This document shows positions 45,695 to 57,353 of a stretch of DNA of 64,000 nucleotides, one piece after another. The stretch is taken from positions 35,916-99,915 of the forward strand of contig VCMS01000340.1 of assembly GCA_022539475.1 (NCBI GenBank). Reading direction: 5' to 3'. This DNA comes from Gracilaria domingensis. Its lineage: Eukaryota > Rhodophyta > Florideophyceae > Gracilariales > Gracilariaceae. Every line of letters begins with the position of its first letter. Positions within the stretch are counted from its first letter, which is position 1. Under the pieces are notes generated by a model that did no database searches, was not told the origin of the DNA, and saw nothing but the letters and a program-made list of their open reading frames with translations. Both the position numbers and the translations under genes were made by a program.

Positions 45695-46243
45695 GATTGC
45701 GCTTCAGAATCGCGTGAAAAGGAAGGGATTATGTTCGGATTACGAAGTGGGAAAACGGAAGCTTTTGGAGTTTTGATCGTAGTGTGGGTTGAAAGAGCGG
45801 AAGGGAGGAAGCTTGTGAACCTTTTGAAGCAGATGATTGAGACCTTCAGTGATTCATGAGCCCTGAGGGAGCTGGTTCATCCCTATGGCAGACATTCATA
45901 CCAATTTTCTACATTTCCCATGGCCGTATTTTTCATTGGCTATGTTCTATGTGCCAGGTCCGTCGGTCGGGTCCCTTCATGATGAAGGTCCCCTGCTCCT
46001 TGGTACAACCTCCCGGGTGTGAGGTGTTAATTCTGAGGTGTTGCTTTTGAGGTAGTAGGTCTGACCGCTGTGGAGTATTCTTAGTAGCTCTTTGCTTAGC
46101 ACGACAATGTGTCCTTGTGCCACGGTGTCGATTCCTGCAACAATAGGTTTACTGGAATGATGAATGCATTCAGTAAATGACGCAGTAGTTATGAAATACA
46201 CTACAACAGTTTGTACTACGTCAAACTATAAAGCATGGGAGAA
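45695..46243. other. intergenic DNA
   Basis: Upstream of the - strand gene cluster and downstream of the SET-like gene. No repeat or recognised gene. Confidence 0.4.
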
Positions 46244-46879
46244 TTACAAATACCTCTCCCATGGATAGCTGGGTCCATAGTCTACGTACAGTTCGTCGTG
46301 TTCATGAATATCCATTGTAGCCGTCACCAACAGTAGTCTATAACTTGCGAGTGTACCCAATGTGGTAGTTTGATGCTCGGAGGGCTGTCGAATAGTAACG
46401 TTTGGTAAGCGGCCTCGGTAAGGCTCCATCTCGCCCAAATCCATCTCTTTGTCCGCATCCCGGTACGAAGAATCATTGATGTAGCCCGCTATACAGAAAG
46501 GAGCGGGTACTACCCAGGCAATCGCAGTATTGATTCCGGAATCATAGTGAGGAAGCGTGCTGTACATCTGCCCTTTCAGCTTCACTTCCATGCAATACCT
46601 CCTGAAACGAGAAACGGTGGCATCGAGCAGTCGGCTTCCGTGTTTCATCTGTTTTGCATTGCGTCGGCTTATGTCACGATATACCAATGTCCCATAGAAG
46701 TACCCGATACCCTCTTCTTCCGAGAACGATCTAGTACTGAAAACTCCATCTCTACTTATGGGATGTTTCATGTTTGATTTCTTTCTGTACAACCATAAAC
46801 CTGCTGCCTCAGCGGCGAGCAAAGTCTGTACATCCATCGTCTCCAATGTGCCTTGGAGATTCAGAGGCCACTCGTGCAC
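46244..46879 (-). CDS. SET-domain-like protein
   Basis: 211 codons, uninterrupted. The SET lysine methyltransferase fold is suggested by RDGVFSTRSF and IGYFYGTLVY (residues 43-67), then YINDSS (133-138, where the family has RFxNHS), PNVTIRQ (159-165), and ATMDIHEHDELYVDYG.SYPW (187-207), matching the terminal A.RDI..GEEL..DYG..YW pattern. Pre-SET and post-SET cysteines are not seen. The Asn-Asp in place of Asn-His leaves activity uncertain. Similar short SET-like genes occur in algal genomes; whether this one belongs to the host or to the neighbouring transposon is unclear. Confidence 0.6.
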   Translation of the reverse strand: MHEWPLNLQGTLETMDVQTLLAAEAAGLWLYRKKSNMKHPISRDGVFSTRSFSEEEGIGYFYGTLVYRDISRRNAKQMKHGSRLLDATVSRFRRYCMEVKLKGQMYSTLPHYDSGINTAIAWVVPAPFCIAGYINDSSYRDADKEMDLGEMEPYRGRLPNVTIRQPSEHQTTTLGTLASYRLLLVTATMDIHEHDELYVDYGPSYPWERYL

Positions 46880-47107
46880 CGGTTTCTCCTTGTGCTGCGC
46901 GATGAGACTCGGTTCTCTGCAAAAAGTTGGGATGTAGGAATTGATATGAAACGGGAAACATTGGTATGGCAGGAATCCTTTCAGTGTGGTCCATATACGC
47001 GAGGTTCTTTGCTTCCCTTCAGGGAACTTTGTCTGTACTAAAGACGAGGCTTGAACGACCTCATTACTGACAGTTATTCTTGCGTTGAACTCGGTACCCT
47101 AAACCTA

Positions 47108-47357
47108 CCCTGTGCATCATGTAGAGCATGCCCAGTGTATTAGCTACACACGTGTACCCTGGAAACAACCCATTAGCGCCACAACACTTGTACGAACCAC
47201 AATGCAAATGACCATTTGCAGTAGCCAATCAGAAGCCCGTTTCACGTTGAGTTTGCGCAGAGGCGCATATGCGCTTTTCCAACGGCACCCTCCAAAACAG
47301 CCCATGCTCCCCAGCACTTTTGGTTCTCAGTGACAGCACAGGGTCAACATCCAACAC
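47108..47357 (-). repeat. copia LTR fragment, inverted against C3
   Basis: The last 250 bp of the + strand view of an inverted copia LTR, ending CATCCAACA. It joins directly to a + strand leader that has lost its first bases. A normal 5' LTR would face the other way, so this is a rearranged junction. Confidence 0.75.
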
Positions 47358-48367
47358 AGCCCGGCTGACCTCTGCCGTTATCGTTCCCTCTCGCCGCTGA
47401 TTCTCGCCGCTCTCCCTCACCGCCGTTCATCCGCTTCGCTGTTTTCCCTTTCGTTCCCTTCTCCGTTGCGTCGGGTGTGTTGATCGTATCGTTGGTCGGT
47501 GTTGACTTTCTTCTTTCGGTCGTTCGTTCCTCCCTGAGGGCGTTTTGTTGGTGGTGGTTCGACGTTGACTTTCTATCGTGATTGTGTTTGGGCGCTCGTT
47601 GTTGCCCGTGTTGTCGATCGCTATCCGCTTCGTTTGGTCTCCCTCTGTTATTATTGTTGGGATCCCCACGTCGTCTTTGTGGGTTCTGATCCGAGAGGTT
47701 GAGGACCTTGTGTTGTTGAAGTCTGTGCACTTGTGTGTTGTGCTCAGCATTCGTTTCTGTTGAAGTCCGTGCACTGCGTGTGTGCTCGGCAGGTGTGGTG
47801 ATCACTTGAGTTTCGGTGCGACGAGCGGTTGATCCGAGCAATCGGGGACGTTAGTCTGGCGGCTTGAACCAAAGCATTTGTTCCGTCTGGCGAGTTTCCC
47901 ACCGGTCCTTAGGGGCAGATAACGGTGTCGGTCGAAAGACCTGGTATTCTTCGCGGGGGCATTTGTGGACGGGGTGCCGTGACGTACTGCACTGGACAGG
48001 AGGTGGTCCACCTTTATTGTTGCTGACCTGACTTTGTGTTGGGTTCTTGATCTGTGGCGAAGGCAAACTGAAACGAGCTTTTGATCCGTACTGCTTCGGT
48101 GGTGCGGGGAGGCGACGTGTCGTAGGCTGACCTCCTTTTTAGGATCAGGCCGCTTGTGAACTTCATTGTTTGCTTGCTAGAAGCGTACCTCGGTTTGTCA
48201 TAGTACCTGCAGTTTCAGGGTCGCGCAAGTTCTTGCAAGAGACCAGAGAGGGTTTTACTTGGTGAAGGCATATCTTCGGTCATTAACCATCCTCTGGAAG
48301 TCTCGTAGAGAGCGACGCACCTTCTCCTAGAACGCAGGAGGAGGTAGACTGCAGAAGTCGTTTCTTA

Positions 48368-48384
48368 CCCGGAGAGTCTCCGGG
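48368..48384. repeat. short palindrome in the copia leader
   Basis: CCCGGAGA-G-TCTCCGGG, 8-bp arms around one base. C4 has the same palindrome at 55529-55545 with a different centre base. A conserved hairpin in the leader could help RNA dimerise or be packaged. Confidence 0.55.
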
Positions 48385-48447
48385 GGTCAGGGGTCCGACT
48401 CCCTAGTGTACCAGGAATCTTAGTTCCTTTTGCACCCGACTATTCAT

Positions 48448-48530
48448 CTTTATTGTTGTTGTTGTTTGTTGTTATTGTTGTTTGTTGTTGTTTGTTGTTG
48501 TTTGCTGTTGTTGTTTACCGCTGTCGTTTG
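48448..48530 (+). repeat. (GTT)n-rich microsatellite in the C3 leader
   Basis: TTGTTGTTTGTTG-type repeats lie just before the gag start, as in C1 and C4. Confidence 0.85.
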
Positions 48531-48588
48531 CTATTGCCGCCTGTCTGCCACCGCATTATCTGGTTCGCTGCAGTTCCTCTCTTACATC

Positions 48589-50492
48589 ATGGACTCGTTT
48601 AGTGGGCTCAAGATCGAGAAGTTGGGTGAGGATAACTTCCATACTTGGAAGCAGAAGATTCAGTATGTACTTGCACTGAAAGACCTCAAGAACCATCTCA
48701 CCACTTCTGCACCCACGGATGAAGAGGAAATGGTAAAGTGGCAAATCCGCGACGAAAGGGCCAGAGCTATCATTGGACTCACGCTTGCCGACGAGCACTT
48801 GGATCACATTCGAGACATCGAGACTGCCGCTGACGCATGAAAGGCCATTTGCAATGTGTTTCAACGTAAGACTCTTCTTAACCGAATCAACGCCAGACGT
48901 GCCTTCTACTCTGTCAAGATGCGCGAGGACGAGAAGATGTTGCAATTCATCAATCGTGTTCGGCACTTGGCTTCCGACCTCAAGAGTATGGATGTCAACG
49001 TTGAAGAAGAGGACATTGCTATGGCTGCTCTATGTGGACTTCCGGAACGTTTTGAGCACCTCATTGTTGCAATTGACACCACGATCGGAGATCGCGAACT
49101 CACTATGGAGTTTGTGAAGAGCCGTCTATTGCAAGAAGAGCAACGTATGAGTGATCGTGCCAAGGAAAAGTCCGGTGGTGATGCTGCACTCTTGGGACGC
49201 CAGTTTCGTAGGAAGTCATTGAAGTCGGTTGTGTGTTACTATTGTGGCATAAAGGGTCATATCCAGAAGAACTGTTTCAAAAAGCAACGTGATGGGGCTA
49301 ACAAGGATCAGATCGATGCTGCTCACCCAAGTGTACATACCGCGCTCAACGATGAGCAAGGTACGGGCGGCAGCGATTCTGACTTTGTATGCCTCATTGC
49401 GAATGGTGCCGACAAGGCCACTAACAGTGACTGGATTGTTGACTCTGGAGCTACTGCACACATGACTTATGATGACTCAATGTTCCAAACGTACGAGACA
49501 AAGGTGTCGTCGGGTGTGAGTAAGGGCAATGATTCCAAGTTGCAGTCTGTTGGTCACGGAAGTGTGGAGCTCGATCTGACAGTTGAAGGGTCCAAGCGTA
49601 AGTGCAAGCTAAAGCAGGTGGTGCACGTGCCCAACTTACGGTACCACTTGTTGTCTGTGTCACAGATTTGTGATCTGGGCTGCACGGTAGTGTTTGACAA
49701 AGAAAAGGTACGTGTGCACAAGGGGTCAAAAGTGGTTGCCGTTGGGCGCCGCGTCAAAGACCTGTACTACCTTTGCACTGCTGCAGATCAGTTCACGGAC
49801 ACGGACAGTGCCCTTGTGTCAGACTTGTCTCTTTGGCATGCTCGAATGGCTCATGTGAATGTAGAAGGCATCAAGCAGATGGCTCGAAACGGTGTTGTGT
49901 CAGGTCTGAATGTGGATGTGGCTCAGAAGGTGGATGTGTGTGGCTCTTGTGTAGTGGGCAAAGCAACCCGTGCTCCGACTCCCAAGCAAAGGGGGGAACG
50001 AGCTGAACACGTACTGGACCTGGTACACTCTGATATATCGGGTCCAGTGAACGTGAAGTCCTTGGGAGGCTCGCACTACTTTGTCACATTCATCGATGAC
50101 CACAGCCGTTACTGCTTCTTGTACATGCTCAAGACGAAGGATGAGGTGTTCCGGATGTTCATCAAGTGGCTCAGGTTTGTGGAGAACCAGATGGGCAGGA
50201 AAGTGTTAACCATCACCGCTCGCAAGAGTGTGTTGCGTGCATTACGCACTGACAATGGTGGTGAGTACTTGTCCAATCGGTTGTCCGAAAAGCTTGAGCA
50301 GTACGGTATTGAGCATCAGCGAACTGTGCCTTATAATCCACAGCAGAACGGGCTTGCCGAGAGGTTCAACCGCACACTCATGGACTTGGTCAGGTCAATG
50401 TTGCATCACAAGAATGTGCAAAAAAGCTTTTGGGCTGAGGCTCTGAATGTTTCTGTGTATGTGCGCAACAGAGTGACCTGCAAAGCGCTTTT
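48589..50492 (+). pseudogene. gag-protease-integrase part of C3
   Basis: Gag starts MDSFSGLKIEKLGEDNF with a HTWKQKIQYVL motif typical of copia gag. CCHC knuckle CYYCGIKGHIQKNC (near 49240), protease DWIVDSGATAHM (near 49430), GAG-pre-integrase WHARMAHVNV (near 49835), integrase core with HSDISGPV, RTDNGGEYLS and NGLAERFNRTL. The remainder lies after C4 at 57354. Confidence 0.9.
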
Positions 50493-51278
50493 TGATAGAG
50501 GTTGAAGCTGAAAGGGAAGGTTGAAGAAAGGATAGGGGAATGAAGGGAAGTTCGCCAGCTCTAGCTCGGAATTTACTTGGAGGTGCTCGAGTCACCGCTT
50601 ACATAGAACTACTTTGCGCAACCATCGCACAACTCCAACTCCAAGCAATACCTAAACCACTAGCTAGAGACACTCAATACTACCAATCATCTTCTAACAT
50701 AACATGGTAACACTGCCACACTATCATGACAGCTTACAACAACAAAGCACAACAACGCACAACAGTGCACAACCGTGCACATCAAGTTACGTGCCTACAC
50801 ATAACCATGACCATGCACAGATTCACATAGTGCCAACACACTGTAATCCGTACACGCCACCATAACAGTTACGTACAAGCTCACCAACTAACACGTCACC
50901 ACAAACTCACTCCAAGTCCTACGTCACCAACAATACCACAGTGTAAACCTCTTGACAGCGCATCTACTCTTCACCATAGTGCCAAAGTCACACCAAGCTG
51001 TCCTACATGTCCACGTACATACGTGTGTACCCTGTGCATCATGTACAGCATGCCCAGTGTATTAGCTACACACGTGTACCCTGGAAACAACCCATTAGCG
51101 CCACAACACTTGTACGAACCACAATGCATATGACCATTTGCAGTAGCCAATCAGAAGCCCGTTTCACGTTGAGTTTGCGCAGAGGCGCATATGCGCTTTT
51201 CCAACGGCACCCTCCAAAACAGCCCATGCTCTCCAGCACTTTTGGTTTTCAGTGACAGCACAGGGTCAACATCCAACA
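50493..51278 (-). repeat. 3' LTR of C4 (786 bp)
   Basis: On the - strand starts TGTTGGATGTTGACC and ends CCTCTATCA. Confidence 0.9.
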
Positions 51279-51288
51279 CCCCCCCTCT
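51279..51288 (-). promoter_or_regulatory. polypurine tract of C4
   Basis: AGAGGGGGGG-type run on the - strand, directly before the 3' LTR. Confidence 0.8.
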
Positions 51289-51298
51289 GTCACTGACT

Positions 51299-54200
51299 TC
51301 AAACTTCTATGTGAATAACACCACCGGCTTTGCGGAACCTCTCGTGCTTCACTCGTGCAAGCGGCTTATTCAGCATGTCGGCAACCATGGAATCCGTCGG
51401 GCAGTAGAACAGCACAATCGACTTGGCCTGCAGAGCTTCTCGAGTGAAGTGGAACCGAATTTCAATATGCTTGGTTCGCCTGTTCACCACTCCATTTCGA
51501 GCAAGGTCAATGCTGCCCTGGTTGTCAACATACATGGGAGTTGGTTCAACCAGCAGCTTCACAGACCCGTCTGCTTCCATGCCAATCACACTGCCAATGC
51601 CGTTCCAAAGTCGCCTAAGCCAGATCGCCTCCTTGGTGCCAGAGCACAAGCTCACGTACTCAGCCTCTGCACTCGACAGAGCAACTACCTCCTGTTGACG
51701 AGACGACCACGACACAGCACCACCGCACATCATGAACAAGTATCCACTAGTGGACTTGCGGTTGGCAACATCGCCAGCCCAGTCAGAGTCCACATAGCCG
51801 TGCAGTTGCAAATCGGTGCTGGAGCCATACGTCAACCCGAACGTGGTAGTGCCATTGAGGTAGCGAAGAACACGCTTGACCGCCTTCCAGTGAGTGTTTC
51901 CCGGCTTCTCAACATACTTGGCCAGCTTAGCCACAGCATATGAGATGTCTGGACGAGTTCCCACAGAGAGATACATGAGGCAGCCAATCGCCTGACGATA
52001 CGGTACATGCGTGAGCACTTCCTCCTCAACAGACAAGTGCACACCGCACTCCATAGCAGTGTCAACGGGTTTCGACAGCTGCATGCCAAATCGCTCCAGG
52101 ACCTTGTTCGTGTACGCTGACTGAGTCAAGTACAGCTCTCGCTTGGTTCTGTCTCGATGGATTTCAAATCCAAGAACCATGCGAGCTTCTTTGAGGTCCT
52201 TCATGCGGAAACGACTTGACAGCTCTGCCTTCACACGTTCCACGGTTTTCATGCTCGGACTCGCAATCAGCAAGTCGTCAACATACAGAGCAATGATAAC
52301 CAAGAAACCTAGTATGATCCCGTTGTAGACACACTCGTCTGCGTCATTCGGCTTGAGGTGCATTTCACCAACAAGGAAGGCGTATATCTTGGCGTACCAC
52401 TGTCTTGGTGCTTGTCTAAGCCCATAGATCGCTTTCTTCAGTCGGCACACCAAGTCCTCTTTTCCCTGCTGTGTGAACCCCATTGGCTGCTCCATGTACA
52501 CTGTCTCGTCAAGGTCACCGTTCAGAAAGGCAGTCTTCACGTCCATCTGGTGCAAGTGAAAGTCTCGTACGGCAGTCACAGACAAGATCATTCTGATGGA
52601 TGTGAACTTCACCACAGGTGCATATGTCTCTGAGAAGTCCACACCCTCGATCTGCAGGAAGCCTCTTGCAACCACACGAGCCTTGTAACGCACTGTCGGT
52701 TCACCAGATGACGAAGCCTCATACTTCTGTACATACACCCACTTGGACGAAATCACGTTGCTGTCTGCTGGCCTTGGCACTAGATCCCACGTGTCGTGCT
52801 CAATCAACGATTGATACTCACTCTTCATCGCCTTCTTCCAAGCTTCGGAATCAGGACGTGACACTGCGTCACCGTACGACGAAGGAGTATCATCACTGGC
52901 TGTAAGGAAAGCACTGGCACCACGCCACCACGAGGATGGCGTCTTTCTCTGACGTGTGGATCTACGAAGGGGCTGCGTCTCTGTCACTTCCGGCTCATCT
53001 TGTGGAACTGGTGTGGTGTGTTCATCCGTACTGGCATTCGTGGTACTCTCATGAGAAGTTGGTGCAGAAGGATCATCTTCAGAATGATCGGCGGATGTGT
53101 CGGAGGTTGGGGCTTCAGCAGATACCGACTTGTCGACCAAGTCAATATCCGCATAGTCCTCGTCTTCAGAGTGCTCGTCACTTTCAGTTGCAGAGCACTC
53201 GTCAAACCTCACATCTCGTGACACAATCACCTTCTTCTTCTGGCTGTCCCACAACTTGTACATGTGGGAGCCTAAAGTGTACCCAATGAAGATGGCTTCC
53301 ACTGCACGCTCTTCCAGCTTCTTCAACTTGTGATCAACCACCTTGTACCAGCAACGGCTACCAAACACACGCAGATTGCTCAGATCAGGCTTCTGTCCAT
53401 GCCACAGCTCAAACGGCGTCACGTCACTCGGAAGCGCTTTGCAGGTCACTCTGTTGCGCACATACACAGAAACATTCAGAGCCTCAGCCCAAAAGCTTTT
53501 TGGCACATTCTTGTGATGCAACATTGACCTGACCAAGTCCATGAGTGTGCGGTTGAACCTCTCGGCAAGCCCGTTCTGCTGTGGATTATAAGGCACAGTT
53601 CGCTGATGCTCAATACCGTACTGCTCAAGCTTTTCGGACAACCGATTGGACAAGTACTCACCACCATTGTCAGTGCGTAATGCACGCAACACACTCTTGC
53701 GAGCGGTGATGGTTAACACTTTCCTGCCCATCTGGTTCTCCACAAACCTGAGCCACTTGATGAACATCCGGAACACCTCATCCTTCGTCTTGAGCATGTA
53801 CAAGAAGCAGTACGGCTGTGGTCATCGATGAATGTGACAAAGTAGTGCGAGCCTCCCAAGGACTTCACGTTCACTGGACCCGATATATCAGAGTGTACCA
53901 GGTCCAGTACGTGTTCAGCTGGTTCCCCCCCTTGCTTGGGAGTCGGAGCACGGGTTGCTTTCCCACTACACAAGAGCCGCACACATCCAGCTTCTGAGCC
54001 ACATCCACATTCAGACCTGACACAACACCGTTTCGAGCCATCTGCTTGATGCCTTCACATTCACATGAGCCATTCGAGCATGCCAAAGAGACAAGTCTGA
54101 CACAAGCGCACTGTCCGTGTCCGTGAACTGATCTGCAGCAGTGCAAAGGTAGTATAGGTCTTTGACGCGGCGCCCAACGGCAACCACTTTCGACCCCTTG

Positions 54201-55324
54201 TACACACATACCTTTTCTTTGTCAAACACTACCGTGCAGCCCAGATCACAAATCTGTGACACAGACAACAAATGGTATCGTAAGTTGGGCACGTGTACCA
54301 CCTGCTTTAGCTTGCACTTACGCTTGGACCCTTCAACTGTCAGATCGAGCTCCACACTTCCGTGACCAACAGACTGCAACTTGGAATCATTGCCGATGCT
54401 CACACCCGACGACAACTTTGTCTCGTACGTTTGGAACATTGAGTCATCATAAGTCATGTGTGCAGTAGCTCCAGAGTCAACAATCCAGTCACTGTTAGTG
54501 GCCTTGTCGGCACCATTGCAATGAGACATACAAAGTCAGAATCGCTGCCGCCCGTACCTTGCTCATCGTTGAGCGCGGTATGTACACTTGGGTGAGCAGC
54601 ATCGATCTGATCCTTGTTGCCCCATCACGTTGTTTTTGAAACAGTTCTTCTGGATATGACCCTTTATCCACAATAGTAACACACAACCGACTTCAATGAC
54701 TTCCTACGAAACTGGCGTCCCACGAGTGCGCATCACACCGGACTCCTCCTTGGCACGATCACTCATACGTTGCTCTTCTTGCAATAGACGGCTCTTCACA
54801 AACTCCATAGTGAGTTGGCGATCTCCGATCGTGGTGTCAATTGCAACAATGAGGTGCTCAAAACGATCCGGAAGTCCACATAGAGCAGCCATAGCAATGT
54901 CCTCTTCTTCAACGTTGACGTCCATACTCTTGAGGTCGGAGGCCAAGTGCCGAACACGATTGATGAATTGCAACATCTTCTCGTCCTCGCGCATTTTGAC
55001 AGAGTAGAAGGCACGTCTGGCGTTGATTCGGTTCAGAAGAGTCTTACGTTGAAACACATTGCAAATGGCCTTCCATGCGTCAGCAGCAGTCTCGATGTCT
55101 CGAATGTGATCCAAGTGCTCGTCGGCAAGCGTGAGTCCAATGATAGCTCTAGCCCTTTCGTCGCGGATTTGCCACTTTACCAGTTCCTCTTCATCCGTGG
55201 GTGCAGAAGTGGTGAGATGGTTCTTGAGGTCTTTCAGTGCAAGTACATACTGAATCTTCTGCTTCCAAGTATGGAAGTTATCCTCACCCAACTTCTCGAT
55301 CTTGAGCCCACTAAACGAGTCCAT
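51299..55324 (-). pseudogene. gag-pol of C4 (Ty1/copia)
   Basis: Order on the - strand: gag (from MDSFSGLKIEK), knuckle, protease with DSGATAHM, integrase with RTDNGGEYLS and NGLAERFNRTL, then a long intact stretch (about 834 residues) with a Ser/Asp/Glu-rich linker, reverse transcriptase (ALYVDDLLIASPS near 52290) and RNase H (DSDWAGDVANRK, SSAEAEYVSL). It looks whole apart from about three breaks in the gag to integrase half. Confidence 0.9.
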
Positions 55325-55384
55325 GATGTAAGAGAGGAACTGCAGCGAACCAGATAATGCGGTGGCAGACAGGCGGCAATAGCA

Positions 55385-55455
55385 AACGACAGCGGTAAAC
55401 AACAACAGCAAACAACAACAAACAACAACAAACAACAATAACAACAAACAACAAC
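55385..55455 (-). repeat. (GTT)n-rich microsatellite in the C4 leader
   Basis: AACAACAA-type repeats on the + strand, same place as in C1 and C3. Confidence 0.85.
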
Positions 55456-55799
55456 AACAATAAAGATGAATAGTCGGGTGCAAAAGGAACTAAGATTCCT
55501 GGTACCCTAGGGAGTCGGACCCCTGACCCCCGGAGACTCTCCGGGTAAGAAACGACTTCTGCAGTCTACCTCCTCCTGCGTTCTAGGAGAAGGTGCGTCG
55601 CTCTCTACGAGACTTCCAGAGGATGGTTAATGACCGAAGATATGCCTTCACCAAGTAAAACCCTCTCTGGTCTCTTGCAAGAACTTGCGCGACCCTGAAA
55701 CTGCAGGTACTATGACAAACCGAGGTACGCTTCTAGCAAGCAAACAATGAAGTTCACAAGCGGCCTGATCCTAAAAAGGAGGTCAGCCTACGACACGTC

Positions 55800-56540
55800 G
55801 CCTCCCCGCACCACCGAAGCAGTACGGATCAAAAGCTCGTTTCAGTTTGCCTTCGCCACAGATCAAGAACCCAACACAAAGTCAGGTCAGCAACAATAAA
55901 GGTGGACCACCTCCTGTCCAGTGCAGTACGTCACGGCACCCCGTCCACAAATGCCCCCGCGAAGAATACCAGGTCTTTCGACCGACACCGTTATCTGCCC
56001 CTAAGGACCGGTGGGAAACTCGCAAGACGGAACAAATGCTTTGGTTCAAGCCGCCAGACTAACGTCCCCGATTGCTCGGATCAACCGCTCGTCGCACCGA
56101 AACTCAAGTGATCACCACACCTGCCGAGCACACACGCAGTGCACGGACTTCAACAGAAACGAATGCTGAGCACAACACACAAGTGCACAGACTTCAACAA
56201 CACAAGGTCCTCAACCTCTCGGATCAGAACCCACAAAGACGACGTGGGGATCCCAACAATAATAACAGAGGGAGACCAAACGAAGCGGATAGCGATCGAC
56301 AACACGGGCAACAACGAGCGCCCAAACACAATCACGATAGAAAGTCAACGTCGAACCACCACCAACAAAACGCCCTCAGGGAGGAACGAACGACCGAAAG
56401 AAGAAAGTCAACACCGACCAACGATACGGTCAACACACCCGACGCAACGGAGAAGGGAACGAAAGGGAAAACAGCGAAGCGGATGAACGGCGGTGAGGGA
56501 GAGCGGCGAGAATCAGCGGCGAGAGGGAACGATAACGGCA
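55800..56540 (+). pseudogene. antisense gag-like relic in the C4 leader
   Basis: Opposite to C4's own genes, frames here encode a basic, Asn/Arg/Thr-rich protein. One holds CSTSRHPVHKCP followed about 20 residues later by PKDRWE, and a 175-codon frame follows (56072-56599). Spacing resembles the Cys-His-Cys knuckle and R-W-E region of BEL/Pao gag. It is broken but conserved in C1, C3 and C6. Confidence 0.4.
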
Positions 56541-56549
56541 GAGGTCAGC

Positions 56550-56567
56550 GGGGCTGGGCCCATAACC
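56550..56567 (-). promoter_or_regulatory. primer binding site of C4, initiator tRNA-Met anticodon region
   Basis: On the - strand, directly after the 5' LTR, GGTTATGGGCCCAGC is the exact complement of GCTGGGCCCATAACC, the anticodon stem-loop of eukaryotic initiator tRNA-Met. Drosophila copia is known to prime from this internal site with a cleaved half-tRNA. Confidence 0.85.
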
Positions 56568-57353
56568 TGATAGAGGTTGAAGCTGAAAGGGAAGGTTGAA
56601 GAAAGGATAGGGGAATGAAGGGAAGTTCGCCAGCTCTGGCTCGGAATTTACTTGGAGGCGCTCGAGTCACCGCTTATATAGAACTACTTTGCGACACCAT
56701 CGCACAACTCCAACTCCAAGCAATACCTAAACCACTAGCTAGAGACACTCAATACTACCAATCATCTTCTAACATAACATGGTAACACTGCCACACTATC
56801 ATGACAGCTTACAACAACAAAGCACAACAACGCACAACAGTGCACAACCGTGCACATCAAGTTACGTGCCTACACATAACCATGACCATGCACAGATTCA
56901 CATAGTGCCAACACACTGTAATCCGTACACGCCACCATAACAGTTACGTACAAGCTCACCAACTAACACGTCACCACAAACTCACTCCAAGTCCTACGTC
57001 ACCAACAATACCACAGTGTAAACCTCTTGACAGCGCATCTACTCTTCACCATAGTGCCAAAGTCACACCAAGCTGTCCTACATGTCCACGTACATACGTG
57101 TGTACCCTGTGCATCATGTACAGTATGCCCAGTGTATTAGCTACACACGTGTACCCTGGAAACAACCCATTAGCGCCACAACACTTGTACGAACCACAAT
57201 GCATATGACCATTTGCAGTAGCCAATCAGAAGCCCGTTTCACGTTGAGTTTGCGCAGAGGCGCATATGCGCTTTTCCAACGGCACCCTCCAAAACAGCCC
57301 ATGCTCCCCAGCACTTTTGGTTTTCAGTGACAGCACAGGGTCAACATCCAACA
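56568..57353 (-). repeat. 5' LTR of C4 (786 bp)
   Basis: Same termini and length as 50493-51278. On the - strand a TATATAAGC box lies near 56691-56700. Confidence 0.9.

Larger units (their letters stand above)
50493..57353 (-). mobile_element. C4: near-complete young copia element, 6.9 kb
   Basis: On the - strand: 5' LTR (57353-56568), primer site (56567-56550), leader, gag-pol (55324-51299), polypurine tract (51288-51279) and 3' LTR (51278-50493). The LTRs are both 786 bp and differ at about 7 positions by eye (about 0.9%), so this is the youngest insertion seen. Flanks are CTTTT and CTTCC. It sits within C3. Broken, with about three breaks. Confidence 0.9.

Noticed and set aside
48430-48588. 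Cys/Leu/Val-rich start upstream of copia gag, like a signal peptide
   Set aside because: Encoded by the (GTT)n microsatellite; the gag start at 48589 is conserved and the upstream part is not.
51191-51943. 250-codon + strand frame and its counterparts at 39118-39597 and 58842-59660
   Set aside because: Opposite strand of copia RNase H plus LTR; repeated only because the element is repeated.
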